NCBI GenBank assembly: GCA_001303785.1 | Contig: LJUJ01000008.1 | Location: forward strand, 1 to 64,000 | Direction of reading: 5' to 3' | Length of the DNA: 64,000 bases | DNA from: Caldifarciminota bacterium SM23_42 | GTDB taxonomy: Bacteria; Hydrothermota; Tepidihabitantia; SM23-42 | Shown: positions 25,550-35,597 of the stretch, piece after piece | Position numbering within the stretch: position 1 is the stretch's first letter | Layout: every line of letters starts with the position of its first letter | Translations under genes and position numbers: made by a program | The notes under the pieces: generated by a model | Databases searched by the model: none | The model's input: only the letters and a program-made list of their open reading frames with translations | What the model was told of the DNA's origin: nothing

Positions 25550-26599
25550 ATGCATGATTCAAATGAGATAACCGATGGATTATTGAGAGAGCTAGCAAAA
25601 CTGTCTCAGAACGAACGCATGATCTTGTCGATTTATCTGAATCTGGATGACGGTTGGGATCGGGCAAAGCACTTCATCAGGCAGGAAGCAAAGAGAATCG
25701 TTCCATTATTGAACCCCCGGGAAAAGGAGTACTTTGAGACTTCTGTTTCATTCTTGCATGACTTCATCAGAGAAGAAAAAGAGAAGAAATTCACGGGCCC
25801 AGGTTTGGCTTTCTTTGCTGACCTGGGAGCCGACTATGTGAAGGGCGTCGAATTGACGATGCCTCCAGATCCTTTGCTGGCGGTGGACAGGGAGGTGGTC
25901 ATACACCCGCTCGCACTACAGTTCGATGAGTACGAAGCAATTGGTGTGATCATGATTGATGCACATTGCGCAAGAGTACTGTTGGTTGCCGGACGTGTCC
26001 TTGATGATATGGACGAATTCTGCAGGAATATCCACCACCTGTCCAAGGCTGGTGGTTGGTCGCAGATGAGGTACCAGCGGCGCCGACTTAAACAGGTGAA
26101 GCGTTTTGCCAAGGATGTTGTCGAAAAAGCGAGCGCGATTTTCAATGAGAAAGATGTCAAACGTATTATAATCGCCGGGCGAGATCGTATGATCACGGCG
26201 CTCGAAAATGAACTGGGGCAGAACTGGAGAGATAAAGTTACAACTAAAATACGCTGGGACCTCGATGCCGCAGACAAGGATTTCCTAAAGAAGATAAAAC
26301 CGATAATGGAGGGTATCGAGCGAGGCGAGGAAAAAGAGTTACTCCAGAAACTCGTTACTGAAGTTAGAATAGGCGGACTCGGGGTAACCGGAGTGGCCGA
26401 GACACGTGACGCATTGAAGAGGGCCCAGGTTGATACGCTTATCGTCTCGAGGTCACTCCCTTTCAGCGAATCGGAAGAATTGACGAGCCTTGCCAAGAGC
26501 ACAGGTGCGTATGTAGAATTTGTGCCCAAAGAAGACAAAGTGCTCATCGGTCTTGGGGGCGTGGGCGCCCTGTTGAGATACAAGATGAAAAATCGATGA
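25550..26599 (+). CDS. Bacterial eRF1-like protein (baeRF/VLRF1-type)
   Basis: 349 residues with the layout of archaeo-eukaryotic release factor domains 2 and 3. After an RNase H-like segment (IGVIMIDAHCARVLLVAG) comes the loop GGWSQMRYQRRR at 168-179. This sits where eRF1 carries GGQ and where VLRF1/Vms1 carry a catalytic Gln near an RxQ motif. The C-terminal part is L7Ae-like (AQVDTLIVSRSLP, KSTGAYVEFVPKED). Such proteins are thought to act on stalled ribosomes by releasing peptidyl-tRNA or cleaving tRNA. ATG 25550 is chosen; TTG 25523 lies inside the protease gene. Biochemical activity is inferred. Confidence 0.8.
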   Translation: MHDSNEITDGLLRELAKLSQNERMILSIYLNLDDGWDRAKHFIRQEAKRIVPLLNPREKEYFETSVSFLHDFIREEKEKKFTGPGLAFFADLGADYVKGVELTMPPDPLLAVDREVVIHPLALQFDEYEAIGVIMIDAHCARVLLVAGRVLDDMDEFCRNIHHLSKAGGWSQMRYQRRRLKQVKRFAKDVVEKASAIFNEKDVKRIIIAGRDRMITALENELGQNWRDKVTTKIRWDLDAADKDFLKKIKPIMEGIERGEEKELLQKLVTEVRIGGLGVTGVAETRDALKRAQVDTLIVSRSLPFSESEELTSLAKSTGAYVEFVPKEDKVLIGLGGVGALLRYKMKNR

Positions 26600-26621
26600 G
26601 CTAAATCGTAGGAGGAATAGC

Positions 26622-26942
26622 ATGATTACAAAAGTCACTGATTTGAAGGAAAAAGAGGTCGTGCCCGGCATTAGGGGCAAATTCGTCCATTCGGATAACA
26701 TGACGGTTGTCTACTGGAGCATTGATGCCGGTGCGGTTATGCCGGACCACGCACATCCGCATGAGCAGATAGTGAATGTGCTCGAGGGTGAGTTTGATTT
26801 CACGGTAGAGGGTAAGGTTCACGAGGCAAAACCTGGTTTTATCGCGGTTGTTCCTTCGAATGTGAAGCATGGAGGAAAGGCGAAGAGTACCGTTCGTATT
26901 CTGGATGTGTTCTACCCAGTGAGGGAAGACTATCGCGAATAG
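26622..26942 (+). CDS. Single-domain cupin protein
   Basis: A 106-residue beta-barrel cupin. Metal ligands in the first motif (HAHPHEQIVNVLEGEF) and His in the second (VPSNVKHGG) are present, so it should bind a divalent metal. Substrate unknown. AGGAGG stands 6 nt before the ATG, 22 nt after the eRF1-like gene, so it is probably the last gene of the M48-eRF1-cupin operon. The following 242 bp hold no recognisable feature. Confidence 0.88.
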   Translation: MITKVTDLKEKEVVPGIRGKFVHSDNMTVVYWSIDAGAVMPDHAHPHEQIVNVLEGEFDFTVEGKVHEAKPGFIAVVPSNVKHGGKAKSTVRILDVFYPVREDYRE

Positions 26943-27184
26943 CGCAGCGGACTCATGGTTCGCACTCCTTATTGACCGCTCACCACAAAAGCAATATCTA
27001 CAATGCTTCATCGCTGATTTTGTTCTAGCATAAATCCGTTGTGCCAAATTTGTGCCAGTTAGCGCATTCGGTCGGATAATCTGAAACTAGGTATCTATTT
27101 CATAAGAATTAATGAACGCATTGTGAGAAAAAATGTGAGAATAAAATGAGCCAACCGCCTTTACTATTATAAATAAGGGGGAAC

Positions 27185-28528
27185 ATGAGATATTCGTTCG
27201 TCTTTTTCGTCATGATCAGCACACTCCTTCCACGGTTTGCGTCCGCACAGGTTTTGTGGAACCCTCACGTCATACATAATAACACGCATGGGACCGCGAG
27301 TATTCACGTCTGCGATTTGGACAACGACAGTGACCTCGATGTATTAGGCGCCGTCCTCGAAGACAATCAGATGGTTTGGTGGCGTAATGAAGGTGGTTAT
27401 CCCATCGTATGGACTAAGTTCACCATCCAGTACAACTTCTGGAGTGCGTTCTCGGTATATGCCGCCGATATTGATAACGATGGTGATCAAGATGTCCTTG
27501 GCGCTGCTGGCGACGGTGATGAAATAGCCTGGTGGTCGAACAACGGTGGCAATCCCATTCAATGGTCAAAACATACGATCAGGACCGGTTACGATTTCGC
27601 CCACGAAGTCTATGCTCATGATCTTGATGAAGATGGAGACATGGATGTCTTCGGTGCATCGACGAATCTCGATCTAATAAGCTGGTGGCGGAACGAAGGC
27701 GGAAATCCGGTTCAGTGGACAGAACAGACGATCGGTGCTAATTTCGATGGTGCAAAATCCGTCCGCGTTGCAGACCTTGATGATGATGGCGATAATGATG
27801 TCATCGGGGCGTGTCTATATGGAAACGATATCACCTGGTGGCGGAACGATGGCGGGAATCCGATCCAATGGGCAGAATTTAACATAGACAGCTATTTCAC
27901 TGGTGCGCATCGGGTACAGGCCATTGATATTGACGAAGATCAGGATGTGGACATTTTGGCCGTTGCTTATCTTGACAATGAAGTCGCGTGGTACAGTAAC
28001 GGTGGAGGCAGTCCGATTACCTGGACCAAACAAACGATCGGTATCGGCCTCGTCGGCGCTTGCATTGCGCAGGCTGCCGATCTGGACGGCGATGGAGATC
28101 TTGATGTAGCCGCCACCGCCCAAGTCTCTGACGAAGTTTCCTGGTGGCGTAATGATGGCGGCAGTCCAATCGTCTGGACAAAATTCTACATCGACGAATA
28201 CTTTGACCGCGCATGGCCATTGTACGTTTGTGATCTGGACGACGACGACGATGAAGATGTGCTTGCTGCAAGCAGCTGGGCGGGTATCCACGAAGTGAGA
28301 TGGTGGGAGAACAGCGGACCGGGGATTGACGAGAATCAAATTTCTAAAACTCTTTCGCAGCATTTCTACCCAACTATTATAAGCAATGCGGCAATGTTAC
28401 GCGCCAGGTCAAGATCGAAATTATACGATATCACGGGAAGGGTTGTTGAACCTAATAAGATAACACGCGGGATCTACTTCGTTGAAATTGACGGTGTTGT
28501 GACACAGAAGGTGGTCAAGGTTAGATAG
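27185..28528 (+). CDS. Secreted FG-GAP/VCBS-type repeat protein with C-terminal sorting-like domain
   Basis: 447 residues with a signal peptide (1-21, ending FASAQ). Then come seven repeats of about 53 residues, each with a calcium-type DLDxDxDxDVLGA loop followed by WWRNxGGxPxxWT. This makes a seven-bladed beta-propeller of the FG-GAP/VCBS kind likely. The end (SKLYDITGRVVEPN, ITRGIYFVEIDG, QKVVKVR) resembles the T9SS/FlgD-like C-terminal sorting domain, in a shortened form. It is expected at the cell surface or released. AAGGGGG precedes the ATG, and a strong terminator follows. Confidence 0.88.
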   Translation: MRYSFVFFVMISTLLPRFASAQVLWNPHVIHNNTHGTASIHVCDLDNDSDLDVLGAVLEDNQMVWWRNEGGYPIVWTKFTIQYNFWSAFSVYAADIDNDGDQDVLGAAGDGDEIAWWSNNGGNPIQWSKHTIRTGYDFAHEVYAHDLDEDGDMDVFGASTNLDLISWWRNEGGNPVQWTEQTIGANFDGAKSVRVADLDDDGDNDVIGACLYGNDITWWRNDGGNPIQWAEFNIDSYFTGAHRVQAIDIDEDQDVDILAVAYLDNEVAWYSNGGGSPITWTKQTIGIGLVGACIAQAADLDGDGDLDVAATAQVSDEVSWWRNDGGSPIVWTKFYIDEYFDRAWPLYVCDLDDDDDEDVLAASSWAGIHEVRWWENSGPGIDENQISKTLSQHFYPTIISNAAMLRARSRSKLYDITGRVVEPNKITRGIYFVEIDGVVTQKVVKVR

Positions 28529-28546
28529 AAGCGAAAGTTGTAGCAC

Positions 28547-28582
28547 AGGGGGAGTGATTCAGTCGGTTATTCCCCCTTTTTT
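28547..28582 (+). terminator. Rho-independent terminator of the FG-GAP gene
   Basis: Stem AGGGGGA / TCCCCC with a 17-nt loop followed by TTTTTT. It lies 19 nt after the stop codon. Confidence 0.85.
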
Positions 28583-28607
28583 GTCCCTCACTCTGTTCGA
28601 GACCTGC

Positions 28608-28825
28608 GGCTTGTGTCAGGTTTCCCGCTGTTGTTCATGTAAATAAAACCAAGAATGATACGGGACCCCGTCCGATGACTCTACGGGGCAAACACGTGTG
28701 CCAGATTGACCTGTAGATTTCTTCCGGATGTCTCAGAAGTTAACAATCGACAACAATAAAAATCTGCAGCACAGAAAAGTCATGAAATACAGGATGTTTC
28801 AGACGGTGAAATTTAACAAAATATG
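28608..28825. repeat. Long direct repeat, copy 1
   Basis: About 218 bp that align with 32106-32324 in the same orientation with only one single-base gap. In the first 77 aligned positions (from 28616) I count 60 identities, 78%. The best-kept blocks are CGATGACTCTAC, CACGTGTGCCAGATTGA and AGAAGTTAACAATCGA. No reading frame is conserved. This fills most of the 322-bp gap between the FG-GAP gene and the lipoprotein gene. Confidence 0.75.
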
Positions 28826-28850
28826 GCAGGTTGGATGTGTGTTCATTACA

Positions 28851-29312
28851 TCAATAATGCCGGAATGTTGTATCGCCAGAGACTGGTAATAAATAGAATC
28901 TCCTGGTTTCTGACCAAGCAGTGTACCAAGTCCAGGCGCTGCTGTATGCACGGACTCTGAAGTAGTATGTGGTCACCGGTGGGTAGAAATCCAGACGTAT
29001 TGTGACTCCTGGACTTGCAGCGAATGCCCAAGAGTAACCTAAATCCGAAGTCGTATCTATCTGCATTTCGTACGACTGAGCACCTTCGACATGAGTCCAG
29101 TCACACTGCACCCAGCGATATTCTTTTGAGCGTAATTCCGCATCCGGTTCTGGTAACAGGATAATTGGTGGGTTTGGAGGGTCAACAAACGGCGGATCAT
29201 CTGGTTTGTATTCATCCGAGTCCATGCACCCAAAAATTCCGCAACAAAGAAATAGGATAAAGAAAAGAAGGTTGCGTCGGTGACCCACCCTGAAGTACCT
29301 TATCGAATTCAT
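28851..29312 (-). CDS. Putative lipoprotein with a fibronectin-III-like domain
   Basis: 153 residues. A basic N-terminus (VGHRRN) and a hydrophobic stretch end in FLCCGIFGCMDSDE, giving a lipobox-like cysteine at about residue 29. A Pro/Asp linker leads to a beta-sandwich (DWTHVEGAQSYEMQIDTTSD, TTYYFRVRAYSSAWTW) of the fibronectin type III kind, such as binds surface partners. It directly follows the TonB-dependent receptor on the same strand (13-nt gap) and may be its surface partner, in the manner of SusD-like accessory lipoproteins, though it is not SusD. Confidence 0.75.
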   Translation of the reverse strand: MNSIRYFRVGHRRNLLFFILFLCCGIFGCMDSDEYKPDDPPFVDPPNPPIILLPEPDAELRSKEYRWVQCDWTHVEGAQSYEMQIDTTSDLGYSWAFAASPGVTIRLDFYPPVTTYYFRVRAYSSAWTWYTAWSETRRFYLLPVSGDTTFRHY

Positions 29313-29325
29313 GGAACCTCCTTTG

Positions 29326-31932
29326 TCACAGTGTTATTGATAGGCCGAGTCTTGCCCTTCTCGGTGCGCTATAGGCATTAACCCAGTCATCTGATTCGGA
29401 GACAAGTCCCAAAAAGGCTTCGTATTGCTCTCTAGGAGTAACAATTCCGTCATGGTTTTTGTCAGCTGGGGGAGCGTAATACTTGTCTGCCACGGAATAG
29501 ATGTGGTTGAAGTAATAGCGATAGAAATCCTGATAATCGATATTCGCATAGTGTATCAATGGACCATGTTTTCTAATCTGGTATCTCACACCAAGAAGAT
29601 TGAGTATCTCTAAACTCAGGGTCAAAGAAGATTTGCCTATCCTGAATGATTTTGAAAGGACGCAATCTACCTGCTTCTGGAACTTCAGTCTTAGAACATT
29701 TCGTTCCTCAGTTATTCCTTCTTCACCGGGTGGAGTGTAAGGAAACCCGGAGCCGAAGTAGCCAAAAGCATGGAATTTGGTTTGCATTGGTAAATTTAGC
29801 ACACCTTGAACGAAAATCCGGTGGCGCTGGTCGAAATTTAGATAGTATTCTTCTGCGTTGTAAGTTATCGTGTCATGGCTTTCATACCAGTCGAATATAT
29901 CATATACCTCTTCAGCGTAGGAACTCGTCCCTCGTGCCCATGATAGAGTGTATGAAACTTTCCCGGCAAATAATGAATGTGCAAATTCGATAATCATTTC
30001 CACACCCCTAATATTGGCATATTCAACGTTTTCGTACCGCACATAATCGCGTGGAGCAGCAGGAATGAACCGAGTACCTATGAGATCGGATACGTCTTTG
30101 TAGAAGATGTTAATCGTTGCACCCAGCTTTTCGTTAATTGCTCCCTGCAGCCCGAGTTCGTAACTCATCGTCTTCTCAGGATTAAGTTTGGGATTGCCAA
30201 CAAGAGGCAAATACCTCTCGAGATGGCTGGGAAGCGGTAGTATGTTATGGTAGCTGTACAAATGATCATACAACGGGGGCTGGGTATATAAGCCAATATT
30301 GGTTCTGAAAACGAACTTCTCGGTCACCATAAACGAAACTCCGCAGCGCGGAGAGATAATCGCCTTGGGTTCTACTCCATCAATGCCTGTTGCGAACCGA
30401 TCGTATCTCAGTCCCACTCGTGCATACAACCCCTTGTAATCAATATTGTCTTGTACGAACATTGAATACTCCCTGGGGTGAAAGGTGTATTCGTCGGTGA
30501 GTTTGTATTCCTTGCCGAACAGGAGATATTCATTGGGCACAAACTGATTGAAATTTTTCAGCTCCATGAATGCATATTCAAAACCTGCTTTGACCTCATG
30601 ATATTTGTGCACTTGTATCCTCGCATAGCCTTTAGCACCTAGGACATTGGATGACCTGCGGCGATATTCAGGATAGTCACCATCGGTTAGGGGATAATCA
30701 TATAGAGGTATATCGGCTTCGACATAAAAGTCAGCACCATAGGGGTTACGGACACTGTATGTCGGCCATTTGATTGAGCTGGAGTCCTTAAAAGTGAAGT
30801 TTTCGAAGAGCCCATATGGCCCCCATTCTCTTACGCCATAGATTTTTGTTGCGTGTAATCTGCTCAGGGTAACGTTAAGAAACTTCCGTGAATCGGGAAG
30901 AAAACTCAAGTTTGCAGCCTGTAGATTGCCATCTATCAAATCTGAGCGATAATGATTGAGGTTGAATTTCCATTGGGTGTCGTAGCGGTCAAATTGAACC
31001 CGTGACTTTGCGCCAGTCAGCGTCAGCCTCCATTTCCCGGATGGTGCAAATAACCACTTCCCGTATAAGGTGTAATCATCTCGCTGTTTGTGCGGCAGAA
31101 CGTGAAGTCTTGGGTTCCAATCATTTGTTTGCATTAAGTCGAATGAAATGAGTCCCTTGAATTTCCTTGAAACCGGCACGTGTACTGACCCTTGATAATT
31201 CACATACCCAAAATTGTAATCATAAGGCATAATTCTTTCAGATTTACCATACACTCTCGTATATAGCCTTTCTAGAGGATGCTCAGTAATCAGATTGACC
31301 ACACCGGACATGGCTCTGCCATATTCGATGTCATAACCACCGGACAAGAATATTACTTCGTTAAGAACACCCTTCGGCATACTCAACACGGGATCGCCAG
31401 TGTGGGGGTCGATGATCGAGACATTATCAACCATGTACAGGACTTCGGTTACACGCCCACCGCGGACGTGTAACCCCGTATCAAGACGCGCCACTGATGG
31501 TTGAAAGGCGATAAGTTCGACGGTATAGTCAATTGGCAACACAGCCAGCTCAGCTTTTCTGATGATATATGTGGCACCAGTCATGTCTTTGCTGACAAAG
31601 GGAGTTTTGCTGATTACGGTAACAGGGGCGATCTCAATTGGTGACTGCTTGAGGGTTATTTCCAAACGGACAGTCTGATTAATTTCAACAATCACATCTT
31701 TGACAAGTTTTGTCTGATAACCCAGATGCGAAAATTCTACTGAATAACTACCTGGCGCCATACTGAGTACAAAAAAAGTGCCATCTTTTGCAGTGGCTGC
31801 ACCTATTTGAGTATTTAGGATGCTGACATGAGCATAGGGAATTGGCTTACCTGAATCTTCATCTTTAACAATGCCTTGTATTTTACCGCTGACGGCAGTA
31901 CATAGCATTGCCACGATATAGAATTGTGCCAT
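29326..31932 (-). CDS. TonB-dependent outer-membrane receptor with CarboxypepD_reg domain
   Basis: 868 residues: short signal peptide, carboxypeptidase-regulatory-like domain (about 17-97), plug (about 105-215, with LHVRGGRVTEVLYMVDNVSI), then a beta-barrel rich in alternating aromatic strands. Near the C-terminus a complete EF-hand loop at 824-835 (DKNHDGIVTPRE) sits just before the last strand, so calcium may affect barrel closure or ligand binding. The substrate is unknown. ATG 31932 has no strong Shine-Dalgarno. The receptor-lipoprotein pair sits between the two copies of the 220-bp repeat. Confidence 0.9.
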   Translation of the reverse strand: MAQFYIVAMLCTAVSGKIQGIVKDEDSGKPIPYAHVSILNTQIGAATAKDGTFFVLSMAPGSYSVEFSHLGYQTKLVKDVIVEINQTVRLEITLKQSPIEIAPVTVISKTPFVSKDMTGATYIIRKAELAVLPIDYTVELIAFQPSVARLDTGLHVRGGRVTEVLYMVDNVSIIDPHTGDPVLSMPKGVLNEVIFLSGGYDIEYGRAMSGVVNLITEHPLERLYTRVYGKSERIMPYDYNFGYVNYQGSVHVPVSRKFKGLISFDLMQTNDWNPRLHVLPHKQRDDYTLYGKWLFAPSGKWRLTLTGAKSRVQFDRYDTQWKFNLNHYRSDLIDGNLQAANLSFLPDSRKFLNVTLSRLHATKIYGVREWGPYGLFENFTFKDSSSIKWPTYSVRNPYGADFYVEADIPLYDYPLTDGDYPEYRRRSSNVLGAKGYARIQVHKYHEVKAGFEYAFMELKNFNQFVPNEYLLFGKEYKLTDEYTFHPREYSMFVQDNIDYKGLYARVGLRYDRFATGIDGVEPKAIISPRCGVSFMVTEKFVFRTNIGLYTQPPLYDHLYSYHNILPLPSHLERYLPLVGNPKLNPEKTMSYELGLQGAINEKLGATINIFYKDVSDLIGTRFIPAAPRDYVRYENVEYANIRGVEMIIEFAHSLFAGKVSYTLSWARGTSSYAEEVYDIFDWYESHDTITYNAEEYYLNFDQRHRIFVQGVLNLPMQTKFHAFGYFGSGFPYTPPGEEGITEERNVLRLKFQKQVDCVLSKSFRIGKSSLTLSLEILNLLGVRYQIRKHGPLIHYANIDYQDFYRYYFNHIYSVADKYYAPPADKNHDGIVTPREQYEAFLGLVSESDDWVNAYSAPRRARLGLSITL

Positions 31933-32394
31933 CCATACCCGCCATTTTATACATTACCCTACAAATACTAGCCGCTTTCCGCAGAGAAAAAACATAGAAG
32001 CCGCTTATTTCGTACACCTGTTCAAGTCGTACGTTCGTACATAATACTATACTATTCGTTATCAACAGACGCTCACAATATTTCTCACAAGACGCAGTTT
32101 GCCACATATTGTATCAGATTTTCCGTTTTTATTCATTTATAGAACACGAAAAATGATATGGGACAGCGTACGATGACTCTACCGGGCAAGCACGTGTGCC
32201 AGATTGAACAGCAGCTTCCTTTCGGATGTTTGCAGAAGTTAACAATCGATAGCAAGAAAGGCATGCAATGCAAAAAAGTAATGAAATATAGGGATTTTGT
32301 GTTTATAAAAGTTGACAAAGTATAACCCTGCCCCTATCCTTACAGGATCTACGACAGACCCGGGGTAGGGTCTACGACAGGTTGGGAGGTTGGA
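31933..32394. other. Intergenic between uvrA and the TonB receptor: repeat copy 2
   Basis: No gene is supported. The centre holds repeat copy 2. Towards uvrA is a short tract with CTACGACAG repeated twice (near 32349 and 32371) around ACCCGGGGTAGGGT. I could not identify a convincing receptor promoter in the 170 bp upstream of its ATG. Confidence 0.5.
32106..32324. repeat. Long direct repeat, copy 2
   Basis: About 219 bp aligning with 28608-28825 in the same orientation. Together the two copies bracket the lipoprotein and TonB receptor genes. Low gap number with about 20-25% substitutions suggests an old duplication kept in length, or two members of a constrained element family. Confidence 0.75.
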
Positions 32395-35217
32395 TTATGG
32401 TAGATGGGCTTTAAGGTATTGGCCGGTGTAGGATTTCTTCGTTTTAACGATGTCTTCGGGGCGTCCTGTACAGACTACGCGGCCACCATCATCGCCGCCT
32501 TCCGGGCCTAAATCAATTATCCAGTCGGCACATTTTATCACCTCCATGTTGTGTTCGATCACGATAACCGTATTGCCTTTGTCGACGAGACGATTGAGCA
32601 CTTTTAGGAGTAGCTTGACATCTTCGAAGTGCAGGCCGGTGGTTGGTTCATCGAGTATATAAAGGGTTCGGCCGGTTGCGATCTTGGAGAGTTCTTTAGC
32701 CAATTTGATTCTTTGAGCTTCACCGCCAGAAAGCGTGGTCGCGGATTGTCCAATCTTCATGTAACCCAATCCGACATCGCTGAGTAGCTTAAGCTTCCTT
32801 TTTATTTGTGGGATGTTCTGGAAAAAATCCAAGGCTTCACTCACTGACATGTTCAGGATGTCGCTGATGTTCTTACCCTTGTATCTTATCTCCAGCGTTT
32901 CCCGGTTGAAACGCTTACCCCCGCACGCGTCACAAGTGATGTGTACATCGGGCAGGAAATGCATCTCGATCCACAATATGCCGTCGCCTTCGCACTGTTC
33001 ACATCTGCCACCCGGTACGTTGAAGGAGAATCTTCCTGGTCGATATCCACGCACCTTAGATTCTGGTAGCTTGGCAAAGAGCTCGCGGATCGGTGTCCAG
33101 GCACTAGTATAGGTACCTGGGTTGGACCGTGGTGTTCTGCCGATTGGTGATTGATCAATATTAATTACCTTATCGATGTTTTCCATTCCTATGATTTTAT
33201 CGTATTCGCCGGGTGGATATTTGGAGTGATAATATTGCTGGGCAAGCGCGCGGTAGAGGGTGTCGACGATGAGGGTAGATTTTCCAGACCCTGAAACCCC
33301 GGTGATGACGACAAACAGCCCCAGGGGTATTTCAACATCAATCGATTTCAGATTATTCGCCCGAGCACCTTTTATGACGAAGCGCCGTTTGTTGTCTTGT
33401 CGGCGTTTTGTGGGTAAATCGATTTTTTCTGTTCCTTTCAGATAACGCCCGGTGATTGATCTCCTGTTTTTCTCGATCTCATCGGGAGTGCCGGTGGCAA
33501 CGACACGCCCCCCTTGTTCGCCGGCACCCGGGCCCAAATCAATGACATGATCGGCACTCACTATTGTCTCTGCGTCGTGCTCGACAACCAGCACGGTGTT
33601 GCCAATGTCACGCAGCTCCTTGAGCGTGGCCAACAGCCTTTTGTTATCACGATAATGGAGTCCAATCGATGGTTCATCGAGGATGTACAGGACGCCGACC
33701 AAGCCGGATCCGATTTGAGTTGCCAGCCTGACGCGTTGCTCCTCGCCGCCGGCAAGGGTTTCAGTAGTGCGGTCCAGGGTAAGATAGTCGAGTCCGACTG
33801 CATTCAGGAATCCCAGTCTTCTTTTTATTTCCTTGATTACTTCACCACCGACCTGCAGTTCTTTTGTGTTCAACTTCAGCCCCGCGAAATAATCGAGTGT
33901 TCCTTTTATCGACAGCATGGTAATCTGCGCGATATTCTTATCACCAATTTTTATGGCCAAACTCTCGGGCCGCAAGCGTGTGCCGTGGCATACCGGGCAC
34001 GGGGTGAAGGTCATGTAGTCTTCTATCTCCTGTCGTACCATTTGAGATTGAGTTTCGCGATGGCGCCGCATCAATTCCGGAACGGCGCCCTCAAAGTGTT
34101 CGTCGAATGTGCCATGTCCGGTGCCATCGCTGCGGCGATACTCGACACGGATTGGAATTTCTTCACCGTGTAAGATTGTTTTCTTCACCCGTGCAGGTAG
34201 CTTGTGGTAAGGAGTTTCTAGATTAAAGCGCAACTTCTTCGCAAGCGCTCGCAGAAGCGAGGTGCGCCATCGACTCGGGATACCATACGGGTCGAGCGCG
34301 CCATCGAGTATCGAAAGCTTCTCATTGTTTATCAACTTTGCCGGATCGATTTCCATTTTTATGCCAAGCCCATCGCAATGCTCGCAGGCACCATATGGAG
34401 AGTTGAAGCTGAACATCCGTGGCGAAATCTCCGGGTAGCTTATGCTACAGTGTACACAGGCAAGTTTCTGGCTGAATGTCCGTTCATCTTTACCGTCAAC
34501 AAGCACAATCAAGATGCCAACACCTTCCTTGAGCCCGATTTCTACCGAGTCAGCGAGTCTTTTTCTCAAGCCGTCTTTGATAATGAGGCGGTCAACGACA
34601 ATCTCGATATTGTGCTTTCTATATCGCTCGAGATCGGGCACACTCTCGATTTCGTGAATCTTGCCATCGACTCTGACGCGCACATAGCCGCGGCGTTTCA
34701 GATTATTGAGAAAGTCTTTATATTCACCCTTACGACCACGCACCACGGGTGCAAGGATTTCGAGCCTGGTACCAGCGGCTAACTGCAATATCGTATCCAC
34801 TATCTGATCAGTTGTTTGTGACTGAATTCTACGGCCGCAATTGTAGCAATACGGTGTGCCGATGCGAGCAAAGAGCACACGTAGGTAGTCATACGTTTCG
34901 GTAACCGTGCCGACCGTTGAGCGGGGGTTTCGTGACGCGCTGCGTTGTTGAATCGCAATGGCGGGCGATAGACCGATGATTTCATCGACATCGGGTTTGT
35001 CCATCATGCCGAGAAATTGACGTGCATAAGCGGATAACGACTCAACATAACGGCGCTGACCTTCGGCGTATAGTGTATCGAACGCCAGCGATGATTTGCC
35101 TGAACCAGATAGCCCGGTTATGACGACAAACTTATTTCTTGGTATAAATACATTGATATTCTTGAGATTATGAACCCGTGCCCCCCTCACTCGTATGCCA
35201 TTATTGTTTTTGCGCAT
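32395..35217 (-). CDS. uvrA: Excinuclease ABC subunit A
   Basis: Damage-recognising ATPase of nucleotide excision repair. Complete at 940 residues with two ABC modules: Walker [21 protein letters not shown] near residue 35 and [19 protein letters not shown] near 640, each with its signature LAGGEEQR and LSGGEAQR. It has zinc-finger cysteine sets ([37 protein letters not shown]). It is monocistronic with its own leaderless promoter; no LexA box was recognised. Confidence 0.97.
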   Translation of the reverse strand: MRKNNNGIRVRGARVHNLKNINVFIPRNKFVVITGLSGSGKSSLAFDTLYAEGQRRYVESLSAYARQFLGMMDKPDVDEIIGLSPAIAIQQRSASRNPRSTVGTVTETYDYLRVLFARIGTPYCYNCGRRIQSQTTDQIVDTILQLAAGTRLEILAPVVRGRKGEYKDFLNNLKRRGYVRVRVDGKIHEIESVPDLERYRKHNIEIVVDRLIIKDGLRKRLADSVEIGLKEGVGILIVLVDGKDERTFSQKLACVHCSISYPEISPRMFSFNSPYGACEHCDGLGIKMEIDPAKLINNEKLSILDGALDPYGIPSRWRTSLLRALAKKLRFNLETPYHKLPARVKKTILHGEEIPIRVEYRRSDGTGHGTFDEHFEGAVPELMRRHRETQSQMVRQEIEDYMTFTPCPVCHGTRLRPESLAIKIGDKNIAQITMLSIKGTLDYFAGLKLNTKELQVGGEVIKEIKRRLGFLNAVGLDYLTLDRTTETLAGGEEQRVRLATQIGSGLVGVLYILDEPSIGLHYRDNKRLLATLKELRDIGNTVLVVEHDAETIVSADHVIDLGPGAGEQGGRVVATGTPDEIEKNRRSITGRYLKGTEKIDLPTKRRQDNKRRFVIKGARANNLKSIDVEIPLGLFVVITGVSGSGKSTLIVDTLYRALAQQYYHSKYPPGEYDKIIGMENIDKVINIDQSPIGRTPRSNPGTYTSAWTPIRELFAKLPESKVRGYRPGRFSFNVPGGRCEQCEGDGILWIEMHFLPDVHITCDACGGKRFNRETLEIRYKGKNISDILNMSVSEALDFFQNIPQIKRKLKLLSDVGLGYMKIGQSATTLSGGEAQRIKLAKELSKIATGRTLYILDEPTTGLHFEDVKLLLKVLNRLVDKGNTVIVIEHNMEVIKCADWIIDLGPEGGDDGGRVVCTGRPEDIVKTKKSYTGQYLKAHLP

Positions 35218-35223
35218 GACACA

Positions 35224-35251
35224 ATATTATCCGCGAGACATGTTAAGTCAA
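35224..35251 (-). promoter_or_regulatory. uvrA promoter, leaderless
   Basis: Minus strand TTGACT (35246-35251), 16-nt spacer, TAATAT (35224-35229), 6 nt, ATG 35217. Confidence 0.7.
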
Positions 35252-35499
35252 GTGGTGTCCCGTTGGGCGTAAACGCACTACGGGACAAACACTAATCTCG
35301 AAATTCGAAATCCTAAACAAATTCGAATGCCGAAATTTAAATGTTCTAAACGCCGCTTTTAGTTTTGGTAATTTGGTATTAGATGTTGTTTACCCGGTGG
35401 AAAACTGAGAAGTTCATTGCACAGGGTGAAGGATTTCGTGCTTCGAATTCCGAATTTTATCAACTGAAACCTGTAGCGTCGCCGCGTGAGCAGCAAATC

Positions 35500-35523
35500 C
35501 CCGTACTTCATGTGAAGTACGGG
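35500..35523. repeat. Perfect 11-bp stem hairpin
   Basis: CCCGTACTTCA and TGAAGTACGGG pair perfectly around a 2-nt centre. There is no T-run on either side, so it is not a standard terminator. It may be a protein-binding palindrome or an element end. Confidence 0.7.
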
Positions 35524-35597
35524 ATATTCAATTTTGTTGCCATATGCAAGCTATGGACAAAATTGGTGCACAATACCAAAGCATCAGTGAGTAGGTT

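Noticed and set aside
32133-32318. 61-codon frame within repeat copy 2
   Set aside because: The matching frame in copy 1 contains stop codons, so the repeat is not coding.
33514-34173. 219-codon frame opposite uvrA
   Set aside because: The opposite strand encodes unmistakable UvrA; the frame has no domain and no ribosome-binding site.
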